Positions 8,943-18,043 of a stretch of 64,000 nucleotides of DNA are shown here, piece after piece. Location: NCBI GenBank assembly GCA_963835555.1, contig CAWIGC010000037.1, positions 1-64,000 on the forward strand, given 5' to 3'. Source of the stretch: Sulfopaludibacter sp963835555 (GTDB taxonomy: Bacteria; Acidobacteriota; Terriglobia; Bryobacterales; Bryobacteraceae). Both the position numbers and the translations under genes were made by a program. The notes under the pieces were generated by a model. That model saw only the letters and a list, made by a program, of their open reading frames with translations, searched no databases and was not told the origin of the DNA. How positions within the stretch are numbered: the stretch's first letter is position 1; each line of letters begins with the position of its first letter.

Positions 8943-9503
8943 ATGGACGTCGATGGTCACCTCGAAGAAGAGGAGATTGAGCGATACTCGCTTGCGGCCA
9001 GTGACGAAGGCGAGCTATCGCAACTCGAGGAGCATCTCCTGCTATGTGCTGCCTGCCGCAAGAAGGTGGAAAACAGCGACCGCTACGTCACTTCCATGCG
9101 CCTCGCGGCAGTGCAAATCCGCTCGGAAGAGAAACGCGCTCCGCGATGGGCCGGCATGGCTTTCCTGCTGGCCGCCGCGATCATCCTGGCGGGAGTCCTC
9201 CTGTTTCGCGGCAATGCGCCGGTTCCGTTCGCAGTCAGCCTGGCCGCCACGCGCGGCGTTGGAACGAATGCGCAAGCGCCCGCGGGCGTTCCCCTGGCCC
9301 TGCAACTGGATCTCACCGGACTCCCCGCCGCGGCTTCTTACCGTGTGGAAATAGTGGATCGCTTCGGAAAACAGGTGTGGGCCGGAAACTCTCCGGGACA
9401 TCCCGCCACGGCGTTGCTCGCCGGCGTCTACTACGTCCGCATCTACTCCCCGGCCGGCGCGTTGCTCCGTGAGTATGGTCTCGAAATCAACCCCCGGCCG
9501 TAG
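8943..9503 (+). CDS. Membrane anti-sigma-like zinc-finger protein
   Basis: 186 residues from the ATG at 8943, chosen because GGAGA lies five bases upstream; an in-frame ATG at 8931 is the alternative. The N-terminal cytoplasmic part has the anti-sigma zinc-finger pattern HLLLCAACRKK (HxxxCxxC). One transmembrane helix follows (WAGMAFLLAAAIILAGVLLF). The C-terminal extracytoplasmic domain is about 95 residues and rich in short beta-strand segments. In this family the zinc domain holds the sigma factor at the membrane until a signal releases it. Its partner is likely the sigma factor encoded just upstream. Confidence 0.78.
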   Translation: MDVDGHLEEEEIERYSLAASDEGELSQLEEHLLLCAACRKKVENSDRYVTSMRLAAVQIRSEEKRAPRWAGMAFLLAAAIILAGVLLFRGNAPVPFAVSLAATRGVGTNAQAPAGVPLALQLDLTGLPAAASYRVEIVDRFGKQVWAGNSPGHPATALLAGVYYVRIYSPAGALLREYGLEINPRP

Positions 9504-9528
9504 CGCCGGTCTGCGCCATTCGCCCTGC

Positions 9529-9534
9529 TAAAAT
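9529..9534 (+). promoter_or_regulatory. -10-like TAAAAT before the transglutaminase gene
   Basis: TAAAAT is separated from the ATG at 9541 by six bases with no ribosome binding site, which fits leaderless transcription of the next gene. Confidence 0.45.
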
Positions 9535-9540
9535 AAACGT

Positions 9541-11662
9541 ATGCAGCGTCACGACGCGAGCGTTGCCGTCTCCGTCGAGCGTTTCTTCCAGTTCTCCCTG
9601 CTCGGTCTGGTAGCCAGTGGATATCTGGCCGTGGCCGGCTCCGGCTATCTCGATGTTCCCACCATCGCCCTCACCGCCCTCGGACTGGTGCTGCGCGCCG
9701 TCCTCATCTGCGGCTGGATTCGCATCGCCCCCTCGGATCGCGCCATTACCGGCGTCACTCTCAGCTACGTCGCCTTCTTCGGCATAGACTACTTCCTTCT
9801 ATCGCACGATTTTCTGGCCGCCACGGTGCACCTGGTTTTCTTCCTCGCGGTCATGAAGATCCTCACCTCGCGAACCAATCGGGATTATCTCTACACCGCC
9901 ATCATCGCCTTCCTGGAGTTGCTGGCCGCGGCCATCCTCTCGGTCAGTTTCAGCTTCTTCCTTTTCCTGGCTTTGTTTCTTCTTCTGGCCATGGCGGCCT
10001 TGACCAGCGCCGAAATCCGCCGCTCCATGACCAGGGCCCGCACCACCGCCCGCGCCGGCCTGAGGCGGTTCCACCCGCGTCTGGCGGTGCTTTCCGCGCT
10101 TGTTTCCGTGGGCATCCTGGCGCTCACCACGGGCATGTTCTTCCTGCTGCCGCGCACCGCCGACGCGGCGTTTTCCCGCCTCGTCTCGCATCGGATCTAT
10201 ATTCCGGGATTCTCCAACCGCGTGAAGTTCGGCGAAATCGGTGAGTTCAAAACCAGCTCCCGCACCGTCATGCATATCGCCGTCTACAGCACCGAATCCG
10301 CCGCCGGACTCAAATGGCGCGGCGGCGCGCTGGTGAAGTTCGACGGAAAGAACTGGATCAACCCGCACCCGGAACGCACACCCGTCCCCATGGATCGCGG
10401 CCACATCAACCTGGTGCCTTCGCAGTTGCGCCGCAACGGACGGAGGATCAGCTACACCGTGGAGATGGACGGCGTGGATAATGACTCGCTCTTCTTCGCC
10501 GGAGTCCCCGAACAGGTGGAACTCCGCAACTCCCCCCTGTTCCGCAGCGAAACCGATAGCTTCCACCTCGGCCATCCCCCGCTGGCCGGCTTCCACTACG
10601 AAGCCTACAGCCTGATCCCGGCTCCGCCAGAGGTGGAACCGGTGCTCTGGCCGCCGCCCCTCATTGGCCCGGAAGAGCGCGATACGTACCTCCAACTGCC
10701 CCCTCTGGACCCGCGCGTTGCCCGGCTGGCGCGGACCATGGCCGCCGGGGCCATTACCGACCTGGAACGCGCCCGCGCCATCGAGTACCACCTGCACAAG
10801 GACTATTCCTATACGCTGGAACTCCCCCAGCGCGAAATGGAACATCCGCTGGAGAACTTCCTGTTCGAGCGCAAAAAGGGCCACTGCGAGTACTTCGCCA
10901 CCGCCATGGTGGCGCTGCTGCGCACGCTCGGCATCCCCGCCCGCATGGCCACCGGCTTCCAAAGCGGCATCTATAATCCGATCACCGACCTCTGGCTGAT
11001 CCGCGCCTCCGACGCCCACGCCTGGGTGGAAGCCTGGCTGCCCAACCGCGGGTGGACCACCTTCGACCCTACACCGCCCGATCCCAACCCGGCAGGCATG
11101 GGACTGTTCACCCGCCTGAATCTGTACCTGGACGCCGCCGACACGTTCTGGCAGGAGTGGGTGGTGAGTTACGATCCCGGGCACCAGGGTACGCTCGCCG
11201 ATAAACTCCAGCAGGGCGCCGGACGCCTGGGCATTCGCTGGTTCGATTCGCTCTCCGGCGCGGAATCGGCCTGGACGCAGCGTCTTAACGCCTGGTTCAA
11301 ACGGTACGGGCCGGCCGTTCTGGGCCTGGCCGCCTGCGGATTGCTGCTCTTCCGCTTCAGCCCTCCCCTGATTCGCATGCTGCGCATCCGGCGTCGCGTG
11401 GATCAGGTCCGGCGCGGCCACGCCAGCGCGGCCGATGCCACTCTTCTATACGAGCGGATGCTGCACATCCTGAAGCGCCGCGGATTTCAAAAGCCGCTCT
11501 GGTTCACTCCCACCGAATTTGCCGCCTCTCTGCCGGCGTCCGCCGCTCGGCGTTCGCGTCCACCGGTTCACCGGCGCTTACAATGAATTGCGTTTCGGCG
11601 GCCGCACCGAGGTAGCCCCCCATTTGTCCGCCCTGCTGGATGAGTTGGAGCGGGAAGAGTAG
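9541..11662 (+). CDS. TgpA-like membrane transglutaminase (DUF3488/DUF4129), C-terminal frameshift
   Basis: About 700 residues. An N-terminal block of transmembrane helices (about residues 13-205, DUF3488 type) leads to a periplasmic transglutaminase core with the cysteine in KGHCEYFATAMVALLR, histidine in DAHAWVEAWLP and aspartate in TFDPTPPDP. A further transmembrane helix (GPAVLGLAACGLLLF) precedes a cytoplasmic C-terminal domain. The main frame stops at 11586. The expected C-terminal DUF4129 ending (VHRFTGAYNELRFGG ... LLDELEREE) continues in another frame to a stop at 11662, so a one-base indel lies near 11537-11545. The catalytic core is unaffected. Confidence 0.82.
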
Positions 11663-11672
11663 TATTGAGACT

Positions 11673-14066
11673 ATGCGGGGGTTCACGGTAGCGCTCGGTT
11701 TGATTTTTCAAATCCAGCTCTTTGCCGGAGGAGCGGCCGACATTGCACGCGCGATCCGGGAGAACAGCTTCGATCATGAGGAATGCTACCGCATCCGCGA
11801 TCTGGAGATAGTCAAAGAGGATATTCGCATCTATCTGGCCGACGGCCACCTGATTTTCAGCAAGCCCATTGCCGGCCGCCGCATCGCCGCCGTGTTCGTC
11901 TCCGACGTCGAAGGCGGCGATGGCGAGGTGCTGTTGCGCCCGCCGGATGTGGCGGAGCGGCGCAGCCTGGCCGGCAATATCGATTCGCCCACCCTCGACG
12001 AGCATTTTAAGACCGCCGTGTTCCTGTTCACGGGGGACGACTACGACCGGTTGAAGAGCCAGTTCCCGCACAGCGTCGCCAACCGCAAGAGCCCGGAAAT
12101 CGCGCCGCTTCTGGACGAAGAATGGACCAGCGTGCTGCGCAACCTGGGCGAGAGCTATATGACCCGGTTGACCATTGACCTGCTGGGCGGACCGGGCCAT
12201 CCACCGGGCCTCTTTGCCGGTCTTTTCGCCGGCCGCAAACTGGGCAATTTCGACGTGGTGTACGACCCGGCCAGCCCGGAACAGATCATGGCCGGAAATG
12301 TGAACTCAAGAAACGGCCGGCTCTATTTCGACACCTGGACCAGTTTTCGCGCGCGCGCCACCCGCAAGGACCCGGCGCCGCCGCACCTCGACCTGATCAC
12401 CAGCAATTACCGCATCGAGGCCACCGTGAATCCGGACCTGTCGCTTTCGGCGGTCACCCGGGTCACGGTGAAATCGCCCACCGACGGACTGGTTTCGACG
12501 GCCTTCGAAATCACGCCCCTGATGACCGTCACGGAGGTTACCGTGGACGGCAAGCCGGCCGAGTTCCTGGAGCGCGATTCGCTGCGCGCCAACCTCTCGC
12601 TGGGGGGCAACAATCTGTTTGTCGTGGTGCCGCCGGAGCCTCTTCATGCGGGCCGCGACTACGAATTTGAGTTTCACCACAACGGCAAGGTGATTCTGGA
12701 TGCCGGCGACCACGTGCTCTACGTGACCGCCCGCGGGAACTGGTATCCCATTCACCGCCTCCAGTTCGCTACTTACGATATGCTCTTCCGCTACCCGCAG
12801 GATCTGGACCTGGTAACCGCCGGCGAGGTGGTGGAAGACCGGACCGAAGGGCCCTGGCGCGTCACCCGCCGCAGAACCGCCGCGTCCATCCGGCTGGCGG
12901 GCTTTAACCTGGGCAACTATCAACATGCCCGCGTCGAGCGCGGCGGGTTCGTGGTGGATGTCTGCGCCAACCGCACCCTGGAAACCAGCCTGAAGCCACT
13001 GCCGGAGTTGGCGCCCATGCCCCTCATTCCCGACATGATCCGCAGAAGGCTGCCGGTTCCGATGGTCAACGTGCAGACCGAACAGGCGCCCAGTCCTATT
13101 GAGCGCCTCAAGCAATTGGCAGATGGTGTGGCCGCGGCCATGGAGTTCATGAGTGCGCGATTCGGTCCGCCGGCGCTCCCCCATCTGACCGTATCGCCCA
13201 TCCCGGGGACGTTCGGGCAGGGCTTTCCCGGACTGATTTACCTTTCCACGCTCTCGTACCTGAAGGTGCTGCCACGCGCGGTCGCGCGGATGGAAGAATC
13301 CCAGGAGTTGTTCTTCCTGGAGCTGTTGCAGGCCCACGAAACGGCACATCAATGGTGGGGGAATCGTGCGGCGGCGGGCAGCTATCGCGACAACTGGCTG
13401 ATGGAATCGCTGGCCAATGTCTCCGCCCTGCTTTACCTCGAAAAGACGCGCGGCGCGCACGCCACCGATTTGTTTCTGGACGCCTACCGCAACGCCCTGC
13501 TGGAGAAGAACGCGGTGGGCCAGCTAGTGGATTCCGCCGGACCCATCGTGCTCGGCACCCGCCTGGAAAGCTCCCAGCAGCCGTCCGCCTGGCGCAGCAT
13601 CACCTATGGCAAGGGTACCTGGATCATGCAGATGCTCCGCCGCCGGATGGGCGACGAGAGGTTCCTGACGATGCTGCGAGAACTCCTGAAGCGCTACGAT
13701 CGCGTGGACATGACTACGGAAGAGTTCCGCCAGCTTGCGGCGGAATTCCTGCCGCCGAATTCGCAGGATCCCACCCTGGAGGGTTTCTTCGACCAGTGGG
13801 TTTACGGCACCGGCATTCCCGCGCTCAAGCTCACCTACGCGGTGAAGGGTAAAGCCCCCGCCCTGAAGTTGACCGGCACCCTGACGCAGTCCGGCGTCGA
13901 GGCCGATTTCAGTGCCCTGGTCCCAGTCGAGATCCGCACCGCCCCCGGAAAGACCGTCACGCAGTGGGTCCGTTCCATGAACGAGCCGGTTACTTTCACT
14001 ATGGCGCTGAAGCAGCCGCCGTTAAAAGTAACGCTGGATCCGAATCACGCCCTGCTTCGGAAGTAG
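11673..14066 (+). CDS. Secreted M1-family zinc metallopeptidase
   Basis: About 797 residues with a signal peptide (MRGFTVALGLIFQIQLFAGG). The ATG at 11673 is chosen for this reason. A beta-rich N-terminal region is followed by the catalytic gluzincin motif HETAHQWWGN (HExxH, near nt 13334-13363) and the third zinc ligand in WLMESLANVSALLYLE. The C-terminal part carries a GYW-like YGKGTWIMQMLRRR segment typical of M1 enzymes. Aminopeptidase or related activity on peptides outside the cytoplasm is inferred from family. A TAGTAT hexamer (11660-11665) overlaps the preceding stop codon seven bases before the start. Confidence 0.82.
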   Translation: MRGFTVALGLIFQIQLFAGGAADIARAIRENSFDHEECYRIRDLEIVKEDIRIYLADGHLIFSKPIAGRRIAAVFVSDVEGGDGEVLLRPPDVAERRSLAGNIDSPTLDEHFKTAVFLFTGDDYDRLKSQFPHSVANRKSPEIAPLLDEEWTSVLRNLGESYMTRLTIDLLGGPGHPPGLFAGLFAGRKLGNFDVVYDPASPEQIMAGNVNSRNGRLYFDTWTSFRARATRKDPAPPHLDLITSNYRIEATVNPDLSLSAVTRVTVKSPTDGLVSTAFEITPLMTVTEVTVDGKPAEFLERDSLRANLSLGGNNLFVVVPPEPLHAGRDYEFEFHHNGKVILDAGDHVLYVTARGNWYPIHRLQFATYDMLFRYPQDLDLVTAGEVVEDRTEGPWRVTRRRTAASIRLAGFNLGNYQHARVERGGFVVDVCANRTLETSLKPLPELAPMPLIPDMIRRRLPVPMVNVQTEQAPSPIERLKQLADGVAAAMEFMSARFGPPALPHLTVSPIPGTFGQGFPGLIYLSTLSYLKVLPRAVARMEESQELFFLELLQAHETAHQWWGNRAAAGSYRDNWLMESLANVSALLYLEKTRGAHATDLFLDAYRNALLEKNAVGQLVDSAGPIVLGTRLESSQQPSAWRSITYGKGTWIMQMLRRRMGDERFLTMLRELLKRYDRVDMTTEEFRQLAAEFLPPNSQDPTLEGFFDQWVYGTGIPALKLTYAVKGKAPALKLTGTLTQSGVEADFSALVPVEIRTAPGKTVTQWVRSMNEPVTFTMALKQPPLKVTLDPNHALLRK

Positions 14067-14075
14067 GTTCCGTCT

Positions 14076-14564
14076 TTACTTCTCCGACATCTCGGAAATC
14101 TTCCCGTCTACTTCTTCGATCCTGACGAGGAAGCGCTTGCGGGCCTGCAGTTTGGCTTCCGGCATCTCAAAACGCGACGCGATCATCCGGTCCCAAGTGG
14201 CTTTGGGCGGAATCATGTCGTTCATGATCAGCGAGGCGTTGTACTTGGGCCCCAGCACCGGGATGCCCTCCAAAGCCTGCTGGGCGGCGGAATCGGAGGC
14301 CGTCTGCCCTTCGGTCTGGTTGCCGGACGCGTCCTCCATCAACACCGTCACAGTGCGTACTTTGAATCCGTAATCGGACGGATTCTCGATGCGGAAATCG
14401 ACCACCACGAACGAATTGTTGTCATCGAGCGGCGCCGTCCGCACCTTCAAAAACTTGCCGTGCACATCGACGTGTGCGCCCCGCTGCATGTAGAAGATCG
14501 CTCCCACGGCGATTGCGATGCACACGAGTCCTATCCCGAACGCGACAGCAAAATTCCTGGACAC
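14076..14564 (-). CDS. Membrane-anchored protein, unknown function
   Basis: 162 residues: one N-terminal transmembrane helix (AVAFGIGLVCIAIAVGAIFY), then a soluble domain rich in beta strands (FLKVRTAPL, FVVVDFRIENPSDYGFKVRTVTV), which resembles small periplasmic beta-sandwich proteins. It is convergent with the M1 peptidase (9-bp gap) and lies 2 bases downstream of the isomerase-like gene, so it is probably cotranscribed with that gene. No specific family is recognised. Confidence 0.6.
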   Translation of the reverse strand: MSRNFAVAFGIGLVCIAIAVGAIFYMQRGAHVDVHGKFLKVRTAPLDDNNSFVVVDFRIENPSDYGFKVRTVTVLMEDASGNQTEGQTASDSAAQQALEGIPVLGPKYNASLIMNDMIPPKATWDRMIASRFEMPEAKLQARKRFLVRIEEVDGKISEMSEK

Positions 14565-14566
14565 TC

Positions 14567-15502
14567 CTAGACCTCGCTAACGATGCGCATAATCTCCTCC
14601 ATGGAGGTATGCGCGGCGGCAATCAGCGTGCCGTCGAAGATGTGCGTTTCCAGGCCGATTTTGTACTTGTAGTTGTCGCGGGAGAGCGCCTCCATAATCG
14701 CCTTCCAGTCCTCCTTCTCCGGACTCGACGGCATCACGCCCTTACCCTTGATCTGAATATTGAGCATGCGCTCTTTGGGAAGCGCCGCGTAGCCTTCGGG
14801 AAAGGAATGCTCGCGGCCATAAGCGTTGTGCGGATCCCAGTTGAAGCCGATGTACTTATTGGGAATCAGCTTGAACACTTCGCCGAGTTCGGCGCTGGTG
14901 GCCACATTCTGCGAGCCTTCGTTTTCGATCAGCAGGTGGACCTTTTCCTTCTGGGCCACTTCCCCCATGGCGCCGATCGTCTCGGCGATGCGCGGGAACA
15001 ATGAGGCAGGCTCGGCCGTTCGCGAGCCGGTAAAGATGCGCACTTTGTCGCAGCCCATAATCTGGGCGCAGCGGATGGCTTTGCGCAGGTCTTCCATACG
15101 ATTGTCCCAGCGGGCCTTTTCGGCAGCCAGGCGCTTCTCGCGCGCCGGCGGTTCTTCGGGCCTCCGGCGCACCGGTACGGTGTCCGGCCAGCCGAACTTG
15201 AGCAGCCCGGTATTGACGAACGAGACTTTGAGCCCTTCATTGGTGAAGCGCGTGGCATCCATCTTGATTTCGGCGTCGGAAAGCTGGAAGTATTCCTTCC
15301 TGCCGTTGGGTTCGTTCTTGGGAGGATTACGGATCTCGACGAACTTCATCCCGTACTGGTGGGCAAACGCGATGGCGTCATCGGTGGTGAGGCCGATCTC
15401 GTCGGTGATGGCGCTGATCGTGGTTTTGTCGATGCGCGACTTGGCCCAGAGAGATGTCGCGCACACGGCGCCCGCCGCAAGGATTTCCCGCCTTGTCATC
15501 AT
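14567..15502 (-). CDS. Secreted sugar phosphate isomerase/epimerase-like TIM-barrel protein
   Basis: 311 residues beginning MMTRREILAAGAVCATSLWA, a signal sequence with a twin-Arg-like RR. The rest fits the xylose isomerase-like TIM barrel: repeated strand-helix units, VHLLIENEG, YIGFNWDPHNAYG and YKIGLETHIFDG, where the E, D, H and E residues are typical divalent-metal ligands. The substrate is unknown. Such proteins are numerous in Bryobacterales genomes, often next to dehydrogenases, but no such partner is seen here. The start is only 17 bases from that of the divergent macrodomain gene. Confidence 0.75.
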   Translation of the reverse strand: MMTRREILAAGAVCATSLWAKSRIDKTTISAITDEIGLTTDDAIAFAHQYGMKFVEIRNPPKNEPNGRKEYFQLSDAEIKMDATRFTNEGLKVSFVNTGLLKFGWPDTVPVRRRPEEPPAREKRLAAEKARWDNRMEDLRKAIRCAQIMGCDKVRIFTGSRTAEPASLFPRIAETIGAMGEVAQKEKVHLLIENEGSQNVATSAELGEVFKLIPNKYIGFNWDPHNAYGREHSFPEGYAALPKERMLNIQIKGKGVMPSSPEKEDWKAIMEALSRDNYKYKIGLETHIFDGTLIAAAHTSMEEIMRIVSEV

Positions 15503-15519
15503 AGTTAAGATTGTAGTCG
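15503..15519. promoter_or_regulatory. 17-bp divergent promoter with two overlapping -10 elements
   Basis: The two start codons face away from each other with only 17 bases between. On the plus strand TAAGAT (15506-15511) ends eight bases before the ATG at 15520. On the minus strand TACAAT (complement of 15510-15515) ends seven bases before the ATG at 15502. The two hexamers overlap by two bases and neither gene has room for a ribosome binding site of its own. Confidence 0.5.
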
Positions 15520-16086
15520 ATGGCCACGGAATTCACGATAGCCTCAGGGCGCACGGCCCTGGTTCAGGAAGGCGATATTACGCGCGTGCCCGTAGACGCG
15601 ATAGTCAACGCGGCCAATGCGGCGCTGGCAGGCGGCGGCGGCGTGGATGGCGCCATCCACCGGGCCGGCGGTCCGGCGATTATGCGCGAACTGGATGAGA
15701 TCCGGCGGCAGATCGGCAGGTGTCCCACGGGAGACGCGGTGGCCACGGGCGCCGGCCGGCTCCCCGCGCAGTACGTCTTTCACGCCGTCGGGCCGGTCTA
15801 TCGCGACGGCAAACATGGCGAGCCCGACCTGCTGGCTTCCTGCTACCGCAGGTGTCTCGCGCTGGGCGAAGAGCGGCAGGTCCGGACCATTTCATTTCCC
15901 GCCATCAGCACCGGCGTGTACGGATATCCCCTGCGCGAAGCGACGGCAATTGCCGTGCGCGAGGTGATGGCGCACCTGGCGCTTCCGGCTACCGGAATTC
16001 AGAAAGCCATCTTCGTGCCGTTCGGCCAGCAGACCTACGACGTGTACGTGGAGATCTGCCGGGCCAGCCTGCCGGCGTCGCGCTAA
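15520..16086 (+). CDS. Macrodomain protein (ADP-ribose/O-acetyl-ADP-ribose hydrolase type)
   Basis: 188 residues covering one macrodomain. The ADP-ribose-binding signature is present: GDITRVPVDAIVNAANAAL, then GGGGVDGAIHRAGG and the phosphate loop SFPAISTGVYGYP. This pattern is closest to the MacroD/YmdB class, which hydrolyses O-acetyl-ADP-ribose and removes mono-ADP-ribose from proteins. It has no partner such as a sirtuin or DarT next to it. The protein is cytosolic with no signal sequence, and its transcript appears leaderless. Confidence 0.88.
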   Translation: MATEFTIASGRTALVQEGDITRVPVDAIVNAANAALAGGGGVDGAIHRAGGPAIMRELDEIRRQIGRCPTGDAVATGAGRLPAQYVFHAVGPVYRDGKHGEPDLLASCYRRCLALGEERQVRTISFPAISTGVYGYPLREATAIAVREVMAHLALPATGIQKAIFVPFGQQTYDVYVEICRASLPASR

Positions 16087-16555
16087 CTCCTCAATTCTGT
16101 TCCGTTAAGATACGCGTTCCTGAAGTCCGAACGCCGGACCTGCTGCCGGACGAAGGAAGCCGGCGCCCTTGTGTCCTTGGCCGCTGGTCTGTGCATTGCT
16201 CTCAACTGGGGGGGCGGCAGCGTGACACAAAAACCAAACTCGCGATAGCCGGAGACGGCTTCTCCCTTCGCGGGACTGCACCTGATCGGACAGATGGGTC
16301 CCCTGGTTGAACGTTTTGGAACACCGTTTTCCCTCTTCCGCGCCGGAAGAGGGAGACGGTCTGTTCAATTCGACCGTCAGGCGTACCTCCGAAGTGGGCC
16401 GACACGTGCATCCGCGGATTGGGAGATCATGGCCGCAGGAAAAACCGGTTTCCCATATCAGGACCCTCCACTGTCCCGCAGGATCCTGTCCGGAAATGCC
16501 GCAGTTCCACGAATACCGGCGGACCGTGTCAACCGGATAGATACAGGAGGGCTCA
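16087..16555 (+). other. Intergenic stretch upstream of terC, no gene seen
   Basis: No reading frame here resembles a protein. The region holds several GC-rich self-complementary segments (for example CCCTCTTCCGCGCCGGAAGAGGG at 16330-16352, written as two arms CCCTCTTCC/GGAAGAGGG), so a structured 5' leader for terC is possible. Known manganese-riboswitch core motifs sometimes linked to terC were looked for and not found. Confidence 0.35.
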
Positions 16556-17506
16556 TTGGGCCTGGAAAGCATAGGCACACCATCGCTCTGGATCGGCTTC
16601 ACGCTGCTGGTCCTGGCGATGCTGAGTCTGGATCTCGGGGTATTTCACCGGCGCGCTCACGTGTTGAGTATGCGCGAGGCAACCGGGTGGACGCTTACCT
16701 GGATCGCTTTGTCACTGTTGTTCAACGTCTTCGTGAATTACCGGTTCGGCTCGGCGCGTGCGGTAGAATTTCTAGCCGGATACCTGATCGAGAAGGCGCT
16801 TTCGGTCGATAACATTTTTGTTTTTCTGATTGTCTTTTCGTCTTTGGCGGTTCCCAGGGCCCTCCAGCACCGGGTCTTGTTTTGGGGAATTCTGGGCGCC
16901 ATGATCCTGCGCGGCGCCTTTATCCTTTCCGGCGCAGCCCTTCTGCACAGGTTTCATTGGGTAATTTATCTCTTTGGCGCATTCCTGATCTATACCGGAT
17001 TCAAATTGCTCGTGAGGCAGGCCGTGGAGGTGCAATTGGATCGCAATCCCCTGTTCCGGCTGTTTCGAAGGCTGGTTCCGTCAGTGGCCGACTACCGGGG
17101 TACGCGCTTCACGGTGGTAGAAAAAGGTAGGCGATACGCGACACCGCTGCTGCTGGTGCTGGTGGGGATTGAGGTCACCGATATTGCTTTCGCGGTCGAT
17201 TCGATCCCCGCCATTTTCGCGATTACCAGGGACCCGTTCATCGTATACACGTCCAACATCTTCGCCATACTCGGTCTGCGGGCGCTCTATTTCGTGCTTG
17301 CCGGCATGATGGGAAAGTTTCGCTATCTCAACGTCGGACTGGCTCTGGTATTGGCCTTCGTGGGGGCGAAGATGATGCTCACGGATGTCTACAAGGTGCC
17401 CACGGGCGCTTCTCTGGCGGTGATCGCCACCCTGCTCGCCGGGTGCATCGCAGCGTCGCTGCTGCGGCCGCTCCCGGCGGCGAAACTGGCCGGGAGCACT
17501 GAATAA
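16556..17506 (+). CDS. TerC-family integral membrane protein
   Basis: 316 residues with about eight to nine transmembrane helices. The TerC signatures are EKALSVDNIFVFLIVFSSL (residues about 80-98) and GIEVTDIAFAVDSIPAIFAI (about 205-224), with membrane aspartates that probably handle metal ions. Members are linked to manganese export and metalation of secreted proteins, and some to tellurite resistance. The TTG start at 16556 is supported by the AGGAGG-like sequence (ACAGGAGGGC) just upstream. It is convergent with the haem-binding gene. Confidence 0.88.
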   Translation: MGLESIGTPSLWIGFTLLVLAMLSLDLGVFHRRAHVLSMREATGWTLTWIALSLLFNVFVNYRFGSARAVEFLAGYLIEKALSVDNIFVFLIVFSSLAVPRALQHRVLFWGILGAMILRGAFILSGAALLHRFHWVIYLFGAFLIYTGFKLLVRQAVEVQLDRNPLFRLFRRLVPSVADYRGTRFTVVEKGRRYATPLLLVLVGIEVTDIAFAVDSIPAIFAITRDPFIVYTSNIFAILGLRALYFVLAGMMGKFRYLNVGLALVLAFVGAKMMLTDVYKVPTGASLAVIATLLAGCIAASLLRPLPAAKLAGSTE

Positions 17507-17526
17507 CGCCAGCCTCGCCAGCCGGC

Positions 17527-17979
17527 CTAATCCGCGCCTGCCGAAGATCCGGCGCATAGGGCGCCGATTTCGGACTGCGTAAGCTTCGCTTCGGGGTGCA
17601 GGGGCAGGTAGTACCACAACGGCATCCCCCCTTTGCGAACCTCCTCGCAGACGCCTCTCAATCGCGAGCGGGCCATCTCAGGTCCGAGTTGTCCCCACTC
17701 CGAAAAGTTCAGGTGAATCCTTCCTTCCCGAACGTCCTTGGCTACCATCCAGGAGACGGGCGAGACCTTGCTGTACCACGGCCATGCGGTCTCGTTCGAG
17801 TGACAGTCGCGGCAGGCGCGGTTCACGATTCCGGTGACCTCTGCCGGAGGCTGGGCGGCCGAGTGAAAAGAGAGGTTCGGGTCGGACAGCGGGTTGGTCC
17901 TGTCCGGTTGGAAAAACTGGGCCCCGATCAGTACAGCAACTGCAACGGGGAGCAGGATTCGCACAATGCGTCTAAACAT
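17527..17979 (-). CDS. Haem-binding-domain c-type cytochrome-like protein
   Basis: 150 residues with an N-terminal membrane anchor or signal (IVRILLPVAVAVLIGAQFF), then the haem-attachment motif CRDCH inside CRDCHSNETAWPWYSKVSPV, the hallmark of the haem-binding domain family (PF14376 type). It should be exported and carry one covalent haem c. The conserved HLNFSEWG segment follows. No respiratory complex lies nearby, so its electron partner is unknown. Confidence 0.85.
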   Translation of the reverse strand: MFRRIVRILLPVAVAVLIGAQFFQPDRTNPLSDPNLSFHSAAQPPAEVTGIVNRACRDCHSNETAWPWYSKVSPVSWMVAKDVREGRIHLNFSEWGQLGPEMARSRLRGVCEEVRKGGMPLWYYLPLHPEAKLTQSEIGALCAGSSAGAD

Positions 17980-18043
17980 GTTGTCGTCCTAAGGATAGTC
18001 CTGTCGCGCGGCATCCTGAAAGTGGAATTTGGCAGCCCCGCTT

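Noticed and set aside
9799..11421. 540-codon antisense frame over the transglutaminase gene
   Set aside because: Low-complexity Gly/Ala/Glu/Gln composition without domain signatures; shadow of the real gene.
16087..16555. Manganese riboswitch (yybP-ykoY type) upstream of terC
   Set aside because: Looked for because terC genes often follow one; the conserved loop sequences were not found, only GC-rich hairpins.
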